Shown here: positions 9,441 to 18,047 of the stretch, in pieces
Numbering within the stretch: the stretch's first letter is position 1
How the letters are laid out: the number at the start of each line of letters is the position of its first letter
Source: CAIYQJ01 sp963717255
GTDB taxonomy: Bacteria; Chloroflexota; Limnocylindria; Limnocylindrales; CSP1-4
Assembly: GCA_963717255.1 (NCBI GenBank)
Contig: CAVQVT010000004.1
Coordinates: forward strand, 75,381-139,380
Reading direction: 5' to 3'
DNA length: 64,000 nt
Position numbers and translations under genes: made by a program
Notes under the pieces: model-generated
Databases searched by the model: none
The model's input: only the letters and a program-made list of their open reading frames with translations
Told to the model about the DNA's origin: nothing

Positions 9441-12400
9441 TCAGGCGTCCCGCGCGCGGAGGACGCCGGCGACCGACACCGAGAGGACGCGGCGCCGCAC
9501 GACCGCCACGGTCACCGCGAGGAGACCCAGGCCGATGAGGAGCAGGATCGCGAGCGCCTCCGGCGGGACGACCACGGCCGGCGTGGGGACCGCCCGCTCG
9601 CCCGTCGAGGTCAGGGCGGAGAACGGCAGGACGAGCCACGCGAGGATCGCGCCCAGCAGCGCGCCCCCGATGAAGCCGAAGCCGAGGAGGAAGGCGCTCT
9701 CCCCGGAGACCCACCCGGCCAGCTGGCGGGGCGACAGGCCCAGGGCCCGGAGGAGCGCGAACTCGCCGAGCCGCTCGGTGGTGGAGATCGACGCGCTCAA
9801 CAGGAAGCCGATCGCCGCGAACAGGACAGCGGCGATGGCGCCGAGCCCGAACGCGCCGATGATGCCCAGCGGGACGGGGTCGGACGTGAGCGAGCGCTCA
9901 AGGGCGGCGCGGTCCACGACCGCGGCCGCGGAGAACGGCGGCCCGGCGACGGCGTCCGCGACGGACCCGGACGTCCCATCCTCGGTCGCCAGCCACCACT
10001 CCTGCGGGGCGTTGGCCTGGCCGTTGGCGGCGAAGCGGGCAAGGGCGAGCGTCGGCGCGTCCACGACGACGAACGGGACGGCCGGGTCCGCCGGCGGGAA
10101 CGCGTCGGCGCCGCCGACGATCTCGAGGGTGACGGGCAGGCCGGAGACGGAGGCCGCCACCGTGTCGCCGACGCGGGCGCCCGTGGCCTCGAGGAAGGAG
10201 GTGCCCGCGAGGGCCGGCAGCGGGGCGGCGGCGGCCGATGCCGGGAGGCGGCTCAGTCGGAAGAGCGGCCCCGGCGCCGGGGCGAAGATCTCTCCCACGA
10301 CCGGCGGAGCCATTCCCGGCTCGTCGCCCATGACGACCCGGGCCGGGGCGGAAGCCGGGGGCGTGTACGGGACCGTCTCGCTCGCGACGGTCCGCGTCCA
10401 GAGCCAGCCGGCAGCGCCCGAGTCGAGCGGGACGGCCGCCCACGCCGCCGTCGTCGCGTCGTCGGTCGCAGCCACGCCGGTCACCTCGAGCGTCCCGCGG
10501 GTCGTCGCGGCGGAGGGAGAGGCGACGTAGTGCTCGATGGCCACGAGTTCGAGCGGCCACGCCGGCGACACGGTCGTACCGCCCACCTCGTCCGTCAGCG
10601 GCAGGACGATGCGCTGCCCCTTCTCCGCCGGCTCCGGGACGGCGGCCTCCACGCGGCGAAGCGTCCCGTCGGCGTCCGCGAGGACGGCTGCGACCGTCAC
10701 CACGAGGGGGGTCCGCGGGAGCGAGGGGTCGAGTGGCTCGGCGGGCTCGTCCACCGTGAGGTCCGTGTCGACCGTGATCGCGATGGCCGCCGGCCGGCCG
10801 GGAAGCGGGATGCCGACGTCGGTCCCCCGGACGGCGTCCAGCCGCGCCAGCCCCTCGCGCACCGCCTCCCCATCGGCGCCCGAGGGCAGCGCGGCCATCA
10901 CCGCCGCCGCGGCCGGGTCCAGCGCGAGGAGCGTCCCGCCACGGACCGACTTCCCGGCGTCGAGCGGGCGGGACTCCACGGGCATCGCGGCCGTCACGCC
11001 CGGGATCGCACGGTAGGCGGCGCCGGCGGCCCACGGCGGCAGAGCGGCGAACCCGGAGGTGGTGACGCGGACGTCCGCCGCGGCCCGGAAGGCGGCCTGG
11101 TCGGCCTGCGACCGCGTCCACGTCGCCGCGTACGAGGCCGCGATGACGAAGAGCGCCGCGGCGAGCAACACGAGCAGCGTCGAGCGTGTCGCGCGGAGCG
11201 GCCGCCGGGAGATCTGGCGCGCGGCGATCGGCGCGACCGTTCCCCGCCCACGGCGCAGGAGCCGCTCCCCGATCTCCGCGATGCGCGGGAGGAACCGGAT
11301 CGCGAGGACGCCGCCGGCGACCAGCCCGATGGCGGGTGCAAGGACGAGGAGCGGGTCCACGCCCAGCGCGCCCCGCGCGTCGCGCGCGAGGGGCGAGCCG
11401 TACATCCCCAGCTGCCAGATCGCGAGGGCGGCGAGGGCGACGAGGACGAGGTCGAGCCCGAGGCGCTGCGGCAGGGTCCGTGCGATCCCCCTCCCCCATG
11501 CCGCCCGGACGCGGCCCGGGTCGGCGGCGGACAGGACGGAGGGCACCGCGAAGGACACGATCGCGACGAGCGCCGCCGCGGCCGAGACCAGCAGGACGGC
11601 GGGGGTGATCGAGACGTCCGCGACGATCCCCGCGTCGGCGAGCGGCCCGATCGCGCCGAGGAGCCGGACGATCACGAGGCCGAGGACCGGCGCGAGGAGG
11701 ACGGCCGGGACCGCGAGGACGAGAGCCTCCAGGAGCGCCATCCCGGCGAGGTGCGCGGACGAGGCGCCGCGGGACCGCAGGAGCGCGATGTCGAGCCGCC
11801 GCCGGTCCACGAGCATCCCCGCGACGAGGAGGATCGCGTAGAGCGCGAGGACCCCGAACTGGAGCGTGAGGAGCGCGATGCCGGCCCGGCTGACGACGAC
11901 CGACCGGCTCACGGACACCAGGACCGCCGGCAGGTCGGTCGTCACCGCGATCTCCCGCGTCGGCACGATCGCCGTGCGCAGGCGCTCGCGGAGGCTGGAC
12001 AGGTCGGCCGCGATCCGGTCGAGATCGCCCACCTGGAGGGCCGGGATCTCCGGCACGGCGCGCCACTCGATGTCGGTCGATCCGGCGGCGCCCGGCAGCC
12101 GCGCGAGGTCGGCAGCGTCGGCCACGAAGGGCCCGCGGGTGGTGAAGCTGCCGGTGACCTGGATCCCGTCGAGCTCCAGGGGCGAGCCCATCCAGTACGC
12201 GTCCGTCGGGTCCGGGCGCCAGAGTCCGGTCACGAGGACATCCACGACCCTCGACTGCCCGGCACGACCCACGAGCCCGACGCGGTCGCCCACGCCCAGG
12301 CCGAGGGAGCGCGCCGCGTTCTCCGAGAGGGTCGCCTCCATCGGATCCGCTCCGGCGTGCGGCCATCGGCCATCCACGAGGACGGCGTGCGACCCGAGCG

Positions 12401-12860
12401 CGTCGTGCGCGGCGACGTACGTCAGGTCACCCGCGGAGGCGCCCGTGCCCGCGCCGGGGCCCGTGCCCGCGCTCGCGCCCGTGCCCCCGCCGCCGTCCGT
12501 GCCCACGCTCGCGCCCGTGCTCGCGCCCGCGCCCACGACCGACAGTGCCGCCGACCGCGTCACCCGCGAGATCCGGCCGCCCGCCTCGCCCAGCGCCGCG
12601 CCGAGCTCGCCCGCGACGGTCGCCTCCACCGACCGCGCCTCGTCCGCCGCGACGGTCGTCCGGATCGCCACGGCGCGCGCCGACGGGGGCGCGATCTCCA
12701 GCGCCCGGCGCAGGCCCCCCGTCGCCACCGTCTCGCCGTACATGACCGCCGAGACGACGAGCGTCGTGGCCGCCAGCAGGAGGAGCGCTGCCGCGAGCGC
12801 GACAGCCAGGTCGGCGCGGTCGCGCCTGAGGACCGAACGCCAGAGACCGAACGAGCCCAA
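9441..12860 (-). CDS. FtsX-like ABC permease (first gene of the operon)
   Basis: An 1139-residue membrane protein with an N-terminal transmembrane segment (about residues 18-42), a large extracytoplasmic domain, and a central membrane bundle that includes LLTLQFGVLALYAILLVAG and the LRSRGAS motif. A second extracytoplasmic domain and a C-terminal FtsX core (ALLRALGLSPRQLAGWV) follow. This duplicated architecture is typical of MacB-like or LolCDE-like exporters in GC-rich Gram-positives. The start is a TTG at 12860, supported by GGGAGG at 12865-12870 (minus strand). A Gly/Ala/Ser/Thr-rich repeat tract near residues 108-145 arises from short GC-rich DNA repeats. Confidence 0.88.
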   Translation of the reverse strand: MGSFGLWRSVLRRDRADLAVALAAALLLLAATTLVVSAVMYGETVATGGLRRALEIAPPSARAVAIRTTVAADEARSVEATVAGELGAALGEAGGRISRVTRSAALSVVGAGASTGASVGTDGGGGTGASAGTGPGAGTGASAGDLTYVAAHDALGSHAVLVDGRWPHAGADPMEATLSENAARSLGLGVGDRVGLVGRAGQSRVVDVLVTGLWRPDPTDAYWMGSPLELDGIQVTGSFTTRGPFVADAADLARLPGAAGSTDIEWRAVPEIPALQVGDLDRIAADLSSLRERLRTAIVPTREIAVTTDLPAVLVSVSRSVVVSRAGIALLTLQFGVLALYAILLVAGMLVDRRRLDIALLRSRGASSAHLAGMALLEALVLAVPAVLLAPVLGLVIVRLLGAIGPLADAGIVADVSITPAVLLVSAAAALVAIVSFAVPSVLSAADPGRVRAAWGRGIARTLPQRLGLDLVLVALAALAIWQLGMYGSPLARDARGALGVDPLLVLAPAIGLVAGGVLAIRFLPRIAEIGERLLRRGRGTVAPIAARQISRRPLRATRSTLLVLLAAALFVIAASYAATWTRSQADQAAFRAAADVRVTTSGFAALPPWAAGAAYRAIPGVTAAMPVESRPLDAGKSVRGGTLLALDPAAAAVMAALPSGADGEAVREGLARLDAVRGTDVGIPLPGRPAAIAITVDTDLTVDEPAEPLDPSLPRTPLVVTVAAVLADADGTLRRVEAAVPEPAEKGQRIVLPLTDEVGGTTVSPAWPLELVAIEHYVASPSAATTRGTLEVTGVAATDDATTAAWAAVPLDSGAAGWLWTRTVASETVPYTPPASAPARVVMGDEPGMAPPVVGEIFAPAPGPLFRLSRLPASAAAAPLPALAGTSFLEATGARVGDTVAASVSGLPVTLEIVGGADAFPPADPAVPFVVVDAPTLALARFAANGQANAPQEWWLATEDGTSGSVADAVAGPPFSAAAVVDRAALERSLTSDPVPLGIIGAFGLGAIAAVLFAAIGFLLSASISTTERLGEFALLRALGLSPRQLAGWVSGESAFLLGFGFIGGALLGAILAWLVLPFSALTSTGERAVPTPAVVVPPEALAILLLIGLGLLAVTVAVVRRRVLSVSVAGVLRARDA

Positions 12861-13044
12861 CGGACCTCCCGACGGGGCGTCGCAGATGCGCGCCCTCGCT
12901 CGGGAAGCCTACGCCGGAGGCCACCGAAGGGTCGCGGGGCATGGACAGCGGCATCGCTCCGGCGCCGAGACCCTCGGCACCAGGGCGCCTCATCATCTGC
13001 GGTGGGGCCACGCCCACGCGACCCCGCCACACAGGAGGTGCACC

Positions 13045-13527
13045 GTGATCGTCGAGGAGAGGCTTCGCGCGATGGGGCTCGCACTCCCGCCGCCCCTGGC
13101 GGTCCCCGCCGGCGTCCGCCTGCCGTTCGCCCCCGTCCGGATCGTCGGCGATCGCGCCATCGTCTCGGGCCACGGCCCGCAGAACGCGGACGGGTCGAGC
13201 GCCGGACCCTTCGGCAAGGTGGGTGCGGAGGTCTCGGTCGAGGAAGCGTATGCCGCCGCCCGCGGGACCGCCCTCTCCATCCTGGGGGATCTCTCGCGCA
13301 CGCTCGGCGACCTGGATCGGATCACCGCCTGGGTCCGCGTCTTCGGGATGGTCGCGTCGGCGCCCGGGTTCGATCGCCAGCCGGCCGTCATCAACGGCTT
13401 CTCCGACCTGATCCTCGACGTCTTCGGCCCGGAGGTGGGCGCGCATGCGCGCTCCGCGGTCGGGATGGCGGAGCTCCCGTTCGGGCTGCCGGTCGAGATC
13501 GAGGCCGAGGTGATCATCGCCCGCTGA
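13045..13527 (+). CDS. RidA/YjgF-family protein
   Basis: A 160-residue member of the RidA (YjgF/YER057c/UK114) family, the longer subtype with a hydrophobic N-terminal extension. Family members hydrolyse reactive enamine/imine intermediates, though the catalytic activity of this subtype is less certain. Recognisable stretches are IVSGHGP, DLSRTLGDLDRITAWVRVFG and the C-terminal MAELPFGLPVEIEAEV. I chose the GTG at 13045 because AGGAGGTG lies at 13033-13040. It is a single gene, divergent from the ABC operon. Confidence 0.88.
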   Translation: MIVEERLRAMGLALPPPLAVPAGVRLPFAPVRIVGDRAIVSGHGPQNADGSSAGPFGKVGAEVSVEEAYAAARGTALSILGDLSRTLGDLDRITAWVRVFGMVASAPGFDRQPAVINGFSDLILDVFGPEVGAHARSAVGMAELPFGLPVEIEAEVIIAR

Positions 13528-13569
13528 GACCGCACCTCAGAATGTGGCGCACTGACGCGCCGGATTCGG

Positions 13570-13597
13570 TTGCGGGACCCTTCAGCGGGACGATAAT
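13570..13597 (+). promoter_or_regulatory. Candidate sigma-70 promoter of the GGDEF gene
   Basis: TTGCGG (13570-13575) and GATAAT (13592-13597) are separated by 16 bases in an otherwise GC-rich gap. This places a transcription start just before the hairpin leader at 13608. It is a pattern match only. Confidence 0.5.
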
Positions 13598-13607
13598 AGG
13601 TACCTCC

Positions 13608-13664
13608 GGCCGCGCGAAGTGGTACTTCAGGCGCGGCCTCTGCTGACCCCCGGAAAGCGAGGTC
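13608..13664 (+). promoter_or_regulatory. Structured leader upstream of the diguanylate cyclase
   Basis: A very strong hairpin occupies 13608-13638: GGCCGCGC pairs with GCGCGGCC, and GAAGT pairs with ACTTC around a GGT loop, with only an AG bulge. A second small stem (GACC 13645-13648 with GGTC 13661-13664) would enclose or occlude the GAGG ribosome-binding bases just before the GTG at 13669. It may be a regulatory leader, or the first hairpin may terminate the upstream RidA transcript. It does not match any riboswitch consensus I recognise. Confidence 0.55.
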
Positions 13665-13668
13665 CCCA

Positions 13669-14817
13669 GTGGATCTGCGCAGGATGCGGAAGAAGGCCAA
13701 GGCCAAGGCGCAGGCGAAGAAGGCCGCCCGCGAGTCGGGTCCCAGCCAGGTCGGGGACAGCCGCGAGCCGAGCCCGCCTGCCCCGGTGACCGCTCCGATG
13801 CCCGTCACCCCGGTCCCCGTGGCCCAGCTCGTCGCCGGGGCACCATCGCCGGGATCGCCCGGCCCGGCCGAGAGTGGCGGAGGCACATCCGAAGACGCTT
13901 CCGGAGCGCCCACTCCCGCGGCCACGCCCGACGCCCCGGACGACGCCCCGGACGACGCCCAGCGCGAGCGCGAAGAGATCGCCGAGGCCATGTACAAGGC
14001 CGCCGTCGCGCGCGCCGAGATCGCCGAGGCGATGTACAAGGCCGCCGTCGCGCGCGCCGAGATCGCCGACGTCCGCGGGAAGGCGGCCGCGGCCCTGGGC
14101 CAGGCCGTCGAGGCCCGCGAGAAGGCGGCGGCCGAGCGGGACGCCACCGCGAACGCGCGCGACAGGGCCGCACTGGAGCGTGACGCCACCGCCAACGCCC
14201 GCGACAAGGCGGCTGCCGAGCGGGACGCGGCGGCCGCGGAGCGGGACACGGTGATGGCCCGGCGCCTGGTGGCCGCGCCCCGCGACGTCTCGACCGCGAT
14301 CGAGGAAGCCGACGCCGAGCTGGAGAAGGCGCGCCTCGAGGCCGAGCTGCAGCGCGCCCACCTCGACGCCCTCACCGGCGCCTTCCGCCGGGAGATGGGC
14401 CGGCTCGCCCTGCGGAACGAGATCGACCGCGCCCGACGCGGCGACGGCAGCTTCGTCGTCGCCTTCGTCGACGTGGACGGCCTCAAGGGCGTGAACGACC
14501 GCGAGGGCCATGCGGCCGGTGACCGGATCCTGCGCACGCTCGTCGCGACCATGCGCGCGAACCTGCGCTCCTACGACCCGATCGTCCGCTTCGGCGGCGA
14601 CGAGTTCATCTTCGGTGTGGCGTCGATCGACGCGACCGAGGTGCAGCACCGCATCGGCGTGATCGACCAGTCCCTCCGCAGCGCCACCGGCGTGGGGATC
14701 ACGGCCGGCCTCGCCACCCTCAACTCCGGCGAGAGCCTCGACGAGCTGACGGCCCGCGCCGACGCCGCACTCATCGAGGCCAAGCGGAACCGGGACCCGC
14801 AGGAGCCGACCTTCTAG
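13669..14817 (+). CDS. Cytoplasmic diguanylate cyclase with repeat coiled coil (GGDEF)
   Basis: A 382-residue protein. It has a Lys/Ala-rich basic N terminus, a Pro/Ala-rich linker, and a heptad-like coiled coil at about residues 98-230. The coiled coil is built of near-identical repeats (AEMYKAAVAR twice, then KAAAERDA units). The GGDEF domain begins near residue 240. The active motif is exactly GGDEF at 309-313, preceded by the metal-binding DVDGLKGVND. It should make cyclic di-GMP from two GTP. There is no membrane segment or EAL domain, and no clear RxxD inhibitory site. The GTG start follows a small hairpin that may control translation. Confidence 0.88.
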   Translation: MDLRRMRKKAKAKAQAKKAARESGPSQVGDSREPSPPAPVTAPMPVTPVPVAQLVAGAPSPGSPGPAESGGGTSEDASGAPTPAATPDAPDDAPDDAQREREEIAEAMYKAAVARAEIAEAMYKAAVARAEIADVRGKAAAALGQAVEAREKAAAERDATANARDRAALERDATANARDKAAAERDAAAAERDTVMARRLVAAPRDVSTAIEEADAELEKARLEAELQRAHLDALTGAFRREMGRLALRNEIDRARRGDGSFVVAFVDVDGLKGVNDREGHAAGDRILRTLVATMRANLRSYDPIVRFGGDEFIFGVASIDATEVQHRIGVIDQSLRSATGVGITAGLATLNSGESLDELTARADAALIEAKRNRDPQEPTF

Positions 14818-14934
14818 GCGGACCCGGGGTCTGGCCGAACCCGGCGTGCACGATCCACGCGGCCGACGGTCGCGGGCGAGACTCGCCGGCCACCTGATCC
14901 CCATCGCGCCCCGCTCCTGTACGATTCCCGACGC

Positions 14935-14972
14935 GCGCCCGTAGCTCAGTGGATAGAGCATCTGACTTCGGA
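14935..14972 (+). pseudogene. tRNA-Arg(UCG) 5' fragment, broken in the anticodon arm
   Basis: Thirty-eight bases are identical to the first half of the intact tRNA-Arg at 41271. Identity extends three bases upstream (41-bp direct repeats 14932-14972 and 41268-41308). A similar TACGAT/TACAAT -10 box lies just before each copy. After the anticodon-loop bases TTCGGA the sequence diverges completely and no 3' half follows, so this copy cannot fold into a tRNA. It marks the left edge of the catabolic island and may be an attachment-site scar. Confidence 0.9.
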
Positions 14973-16196
14973 GTACGCGGGTCCGTGCGCTGTGGCCCCG
15001 AGCGTGGGGATGCGAGCGAAACGGGCCGAGTTATGTGCTCTGTGCGAGGGTCGCCGTGGGGCTGGGGTCACGGCTTGGTGAGCGGCGGAGACAAGGAGTC
15101 GAGAGCACATAACTGATGCCACCGGCTGATCGGGAGGCGGTTCCGATCGCACGGTGCGGGCCTGTCGCAGCAGCCGGGAGCCGTGCCCCAGACGGACGTG
15201 ATCCGTTCGTCGTGCAGGACACCCGCGCGAAGCCGATGTGGGTGGTCGACACTGTGTCGGTTGCCGTGGGGGCGGTGTGGCCCGGGTAAGCGCGCGCACC
15301 CGGGCGGTCGCGTCGAACGCCGAGCTTGAGTCTCGCGGCGCGTGCTGTGGGACGCGCCCGGCAGTGGCGCCTATCGAGACGAACCCCTCCGCGAACAGGC
15401 GCTCGATCCCGTCCACGAGCCCATCCTCCATGTTCGACGGGACAGTCCAGGTCGCGGCACGCCGGAGCGTCTCGGGTGCGTGGCCCATGGCGATACCGAC
15501 GCGGGCCCCCTCGATCATCTCGAGGTCGTTGAGGCCGTCGCCCGCCGCCGCCAGGTCGCCCTCCTCAAGGCCCAGTGATTCCAGAACCATTCGCAGGGCC
15601 GCGGCCTTGGACACGCCGGCAGCGACGATCTCGGCGTAGTCGGGGCGCGAGATGGAGCCGTCGAGCTCCGAGGGCAGACTCGCCAGGACGGAGGACAGGC
15701 TCATCTCGTGGCCGGGCGGCGCCATGAGGGTCACCTTCGCCGGCGCCGACCGGGATCGAGCAAGGCGGGCGACCCGGCGCGGCGCGCAGCCCACGATCTC
15801 CGCCTCGTGTCCGGCGAGTGGATCATCGAGCTCCGCGCGCCAACCCCACGCGCTGTACCAGGACGCCCACAGCCCGCTGCGACGTGCCTCGTCGGTCACG
15901 CGGCGGGCCGCCTGCAACGCGATGCGATGGTGGTCCAGCAGGGTGAGACCCCGGCCCGCGTACCGGCCGACGACGGCTCCCTGGCAAGCGACGAAGGGCT
16001 CGCCCACGATCTCGAGCCGCTCCTGGATCGCGTAGATGGCGGCCGGGTACCGCGCCGTCGCGAGGACGACGTGCACACCGCGCCCCCTCAGGCGGTGGAT
16101 GGCTGCCGCGACCCTGCCCGTCACCTCGTGGCGCGGGTCGAGCAGGGTGCCGTCGACGTCGGTCGCGAAGATGCGGATCGACGGAGCACCGGTCAC
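14946..16196 (-). CDS. Cof-type HAD-superfamily hydrolase with aberrant C-terminal extension
   Basis: A HAD-IIB (Cof-like) phosphatase with nucleophile motif DVDGTLL, a substrate lysine in SAPAKVTLMAP and the acidic motif AAGDGLNDLEM. It probably dephosphorylates a sugar phosphate from the same operon. The GTG at 16196 overlaps the PfkB stop (GTGA). A normal family member would end near position 15350 (about 270 residues). Here the frame stays open without homology for about 145 further codons, through the inverted repeats, and stops inside the tRNA fragment. The natural stop was probably lost by a frameshift or by the island junction. Confidence 0.75.
   Translation of the reverse strand: MTGAPSIRIFATDVDGTLLDPRHEVTGRVAAAIHRLRGRGVHVVLATARYPAAIYAIQERLEIVGEPFVACQGAVVGRYAGRGLTLLDHHRIALQAARRVTDEARRSGLWASWYSAWGWRAELDDPLAGHEAEIVGCAPRRVARLARSRSAPAKVTLMAPPGHEMSLSSVLASLPSELDGSISRPDYAEIVAAGVSKAAALRMVLESLGLEEGDLAAAGDGLNDLEMIEGARVGIAMGHAPETLRRAATWTVPSNMEDGLVDGIERLFAEGFVSIGATAGRVPQHAPRDSSSAFDATARVRALTRATPPPRQPTQCRPPTSASRGCPARRTDHVRLGHGSRLLRQARTVRSEPPPDQPVASVMCSRLLVSAAHQAVTPAPRRPSHRAHNSARFARIPTLGATAHGPAYSEVRCSIH
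15029..15114. repeat. 13-bp perfect inverted repeats with 60-bp spacer
   Basis: AGTTATGTGCTCT at 15029-15041 is the exact complement of AGAGCACATAACT at 15102-15114. The pair sits just inside the island edge, about 57 bp after the broken tRNA. The arms are strikingly AT-rich for this genome. They could be ends of a small or decayed mobile element, a recombinase site, or a terminator for the minus-strand operon. I see no real gene in 14973-15300. Confidence 0.85.
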
Positions 16197-17164
16197 AGCC
16201 GGACCGCTCCGGGTCCGGGACCAGACTCGACCAGATCGAGGGCAGCGTCCAGCGTGCCGACCCCACCGAGGGCGCCCGCCTTCGTCGTCGCGATGGCACC
16301 GACCGCGCATGCGAGTCGCGTGGCTCGCTCGATCGGCCAGCCGGCCACGAGGCCGTACACGAGCCCTGCGTCGAAACACTCGCCTGCCCCAGTCGTGTCG
16401 ACGACTGGCACTCTGAAGGCTGGCAGCCACCCCGAGAAGTCACGCGAGCCTACGTAGGCGCCGGCGTCGCCCGCGTGAATCACCACGGCATTGGCGCCCC
16501 GGTCCAGGGCCCAGGTGGCGACATCCTCGGCAGCCTCGCGCCCTGACGCACACCGCGCCTCGGCGAGGCTCGGGCAGAACACATCGAGGTACGGGAGGTA
16601 GGCCTCTACCCGGTGCCAGCGACCCGTGCTGTCCCATGAGGTGTCCAGTGACGTGTGGAGACCGCGTTCCCGAGCGGCACGGAGGAGCCGCTCGCCGCCG
16701 CCGTCCGCGTCGAGCCCATCCACGATCAGGGCCGCTCCCACGTGGAGACCAGCAAGCCCCGGCATGTCGAGCATCGCGAGGTCTGCGCGCATCGCCGAGG
16801 ACGCGCCTGACGCGTGCAGGTAGCTGCGCTCGCCGGCAGAGGAGACGATGACCACAGTGGAGGAGGTGGCAGCGTTGACAGCCCTCAACCAGCGGGTGTC
16901 GACGCCGTCCGCGTCGAGCCAGCGCCGGATCTGCCCGCCCTGGTCGTCGTTACCGACCCCGCCGGCGGCGAAGACTTCTGCGCCGAGCCGGGCCAACGCG
17001 ATCGAGGTCGTGAAGCCAGCGCCGCCACCCGCCACCAGAATCTCGTCCACGAGCATCAGCTCGCCAGGGTTCGGCAGGTGCGCCACCGGGCGCACGATGA
17101 GGTCGACGACGTAGTTGCCGACGACGAGGATCCGGGGGGCGAGCCGCGGGGTGGTCGCGATCAG
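16193..17164 (-). CDS. PfkB-family carbohydrate kinase
   Basis: A ribokinase/PfkB-type kinase of about 323 residues. Substrate-side motifs are VGNYVVDLIV and VAGGGAGFTTSIALARLGAEV. The C-terminal signature reads DTTGAGECFDAG, where the usual catalytic Asp of GAGD is Glu. This is unusual and could lower or change activity, or could reflect a sequence error. No ATG/GTG lies at the expected start; the in-frame CTG at 17164 overlaps the aldolase stop. It probably phosphorylates a sugar intermediate upstream of the class I aldolase. Confidence 0.8.
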   Translation of the reverse strand: MIATTPRLAPRILVVGNYVVDLIVRPVAHLPNPGELMLVDEILVAGGGAGFTTSIALARLGAEVFAAGGVGNDDQGGQIRRWLDADGVDTRWLRAVNAATSSTVVIVSSAGERSYLHASGASSAMRADLAMLDMPGLAGLHVGAALIVDGLDADGGGERLLRAARERGLHTSLDTSWDSTGRWHRVEAYLPYLDVFCPSLAEARCASGREAAEDVATWALDRGANAVVIHAGDAGAYVGSRDFSGWLPAFRVPVVDTTGAGECFDAGLVYGLVAGWPIERATRLACAVGAIATTKAGALGGVGTLDAALDLVESGPGPGAVRL

Positions 17165-17985
17165 GCGATCTCCGTCATCGCATCGTCGACACTGGCGTCC
17201 TCGCGAAGGACGCGGATGATGGCCCGGAGCATCCCGGTGGGGTTCTCGGACGCCCACACCCGACGCCCGAACGCGACGCCGGCCGCTCCCGCCGAGCGGG
17301 CGTCCTTGATCATCTGGAGCGTGCCGCGGGTCCCGCCGGTGTTCGGGCCGCCAGCGATGATCACGGGAACGAAGCTGTACTCGATGACCTTCGCGAAGGA
17401 CTCCGCGTCGCCGGTGTAGTAGGTCTTGATGAGGTCGGCGCCCTCCTCGGAGGCGATCCGGACGGCCAGCCGCATGTCGCTCACCGAGTACGGGCCGTCG
17501 TACGGGATAGCGTCCGGCCCGCCCATCGGGAACAGCTCGGCGATGAGTGGGATCGAGAACCGGGAACACTCATCGGAGATGCGCCCGAGCTGGGGCAGCG
17601 CCGAGTCTTCTGTCTCCGGGCCGAAGAAGAACGTCGGCACGACCGCGTCCGCCCCGTTGCGCACCGCATCCTCGACTGAAGCGAGGACCAGCTGGCGTGT
17701 GTCGCCATGTGCCATGCCGGATGAGGAAAGAGCAGTCCGGCCCGTGAGGCGCTGTGCCCAGCCCGCGCGACCGGCGTACGCACGAGCCGCCGCCTGCGCG
17801 GCGCCACGGCGCATCAGGAACGCGTTGGGCCCGACCGGCGCGAGGGCAGCCACGACGCTTACCGGGTCGTTGAGCTCAGTCAGCGATGCGTCCTCGATCG
17901 GGTGGTCGATCGGCACGATGACGATGGTCTGCGAGTCCGGGTCGATGATCCGGCCCAGACGAAGCTGCTTGCCAAGGCTTGTCAT
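17161..17985 (-). CDS. Class I aldolase (DhnA/LsrF family)
   Basis: A 274-residue TIM-barrel aldolase of the DhnA/LsrF type. The Schiff-base lysine is in ADLIKTYYTGD, the phosphate-binding loop is PVIIAGGPNTGG, and an aspartate pair is in VPIDHPIED. I chose the ATG at 17985 because it places the IIDPDSQTIVIVPIDH region at a normal distance; the frame is open a further 27 codons upstream. It should split a phosphorylated keto-sugar in the same pathway as the neighbouring PfkB kinase and HAD phosphatase. It is one of the few island genes with an uninterrupted frame. Confidence 0.85.
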   Translation of the reverse strand: MTSLGKQLRLGRIIDPDSQTIVIVPIDHPIEDASLTELNDPVSVVAALAPVGPNAFLMRRGAAQAAARAYAGRAGWAQRLTGRTALSSSGMAHGDTRQLVLASVEDAVRNGADAVVPTFFFGPETEDSALPQLGRISDECSRFSIPLIAELFPMGGPDAIPYDGPYSVSDMRLAVRIASEEGADLIKTYYTGDAESFAKVIEYSFVPVIIAGGPNTGGTRGTLQMIKDARSAGAAGVAFGRRVWASENPTGMLRAIIRVLREDASVDDAMTEIA

Positions 17986-18047
17986 GTGCGACGCGCGCCT
18001 CTCATCCGTGTTCCCTGGAGTGTCCGTGACACAGGGTGCTCGGTCGA

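Noticed and set aside
12425..12540. GC-rich short repeats resembling a CRISPR or minisatellite
   Set aside because: They are irregular GCCCGTGCC-type units inside a permease gene, encoding a Gly/Ala/Ser linker. There are no spacers of constant length. No CRISPR array or cas gene was seen anywhere in the window.
9036..13646. Plus-strand open frame of 1536 codons opposite the ABC permeases
   Set aside because: It is Arg/Gly/Asp-rich, lacks any domain and mirrors two well-supported permease genes. It is a GC-rich shadow frame.
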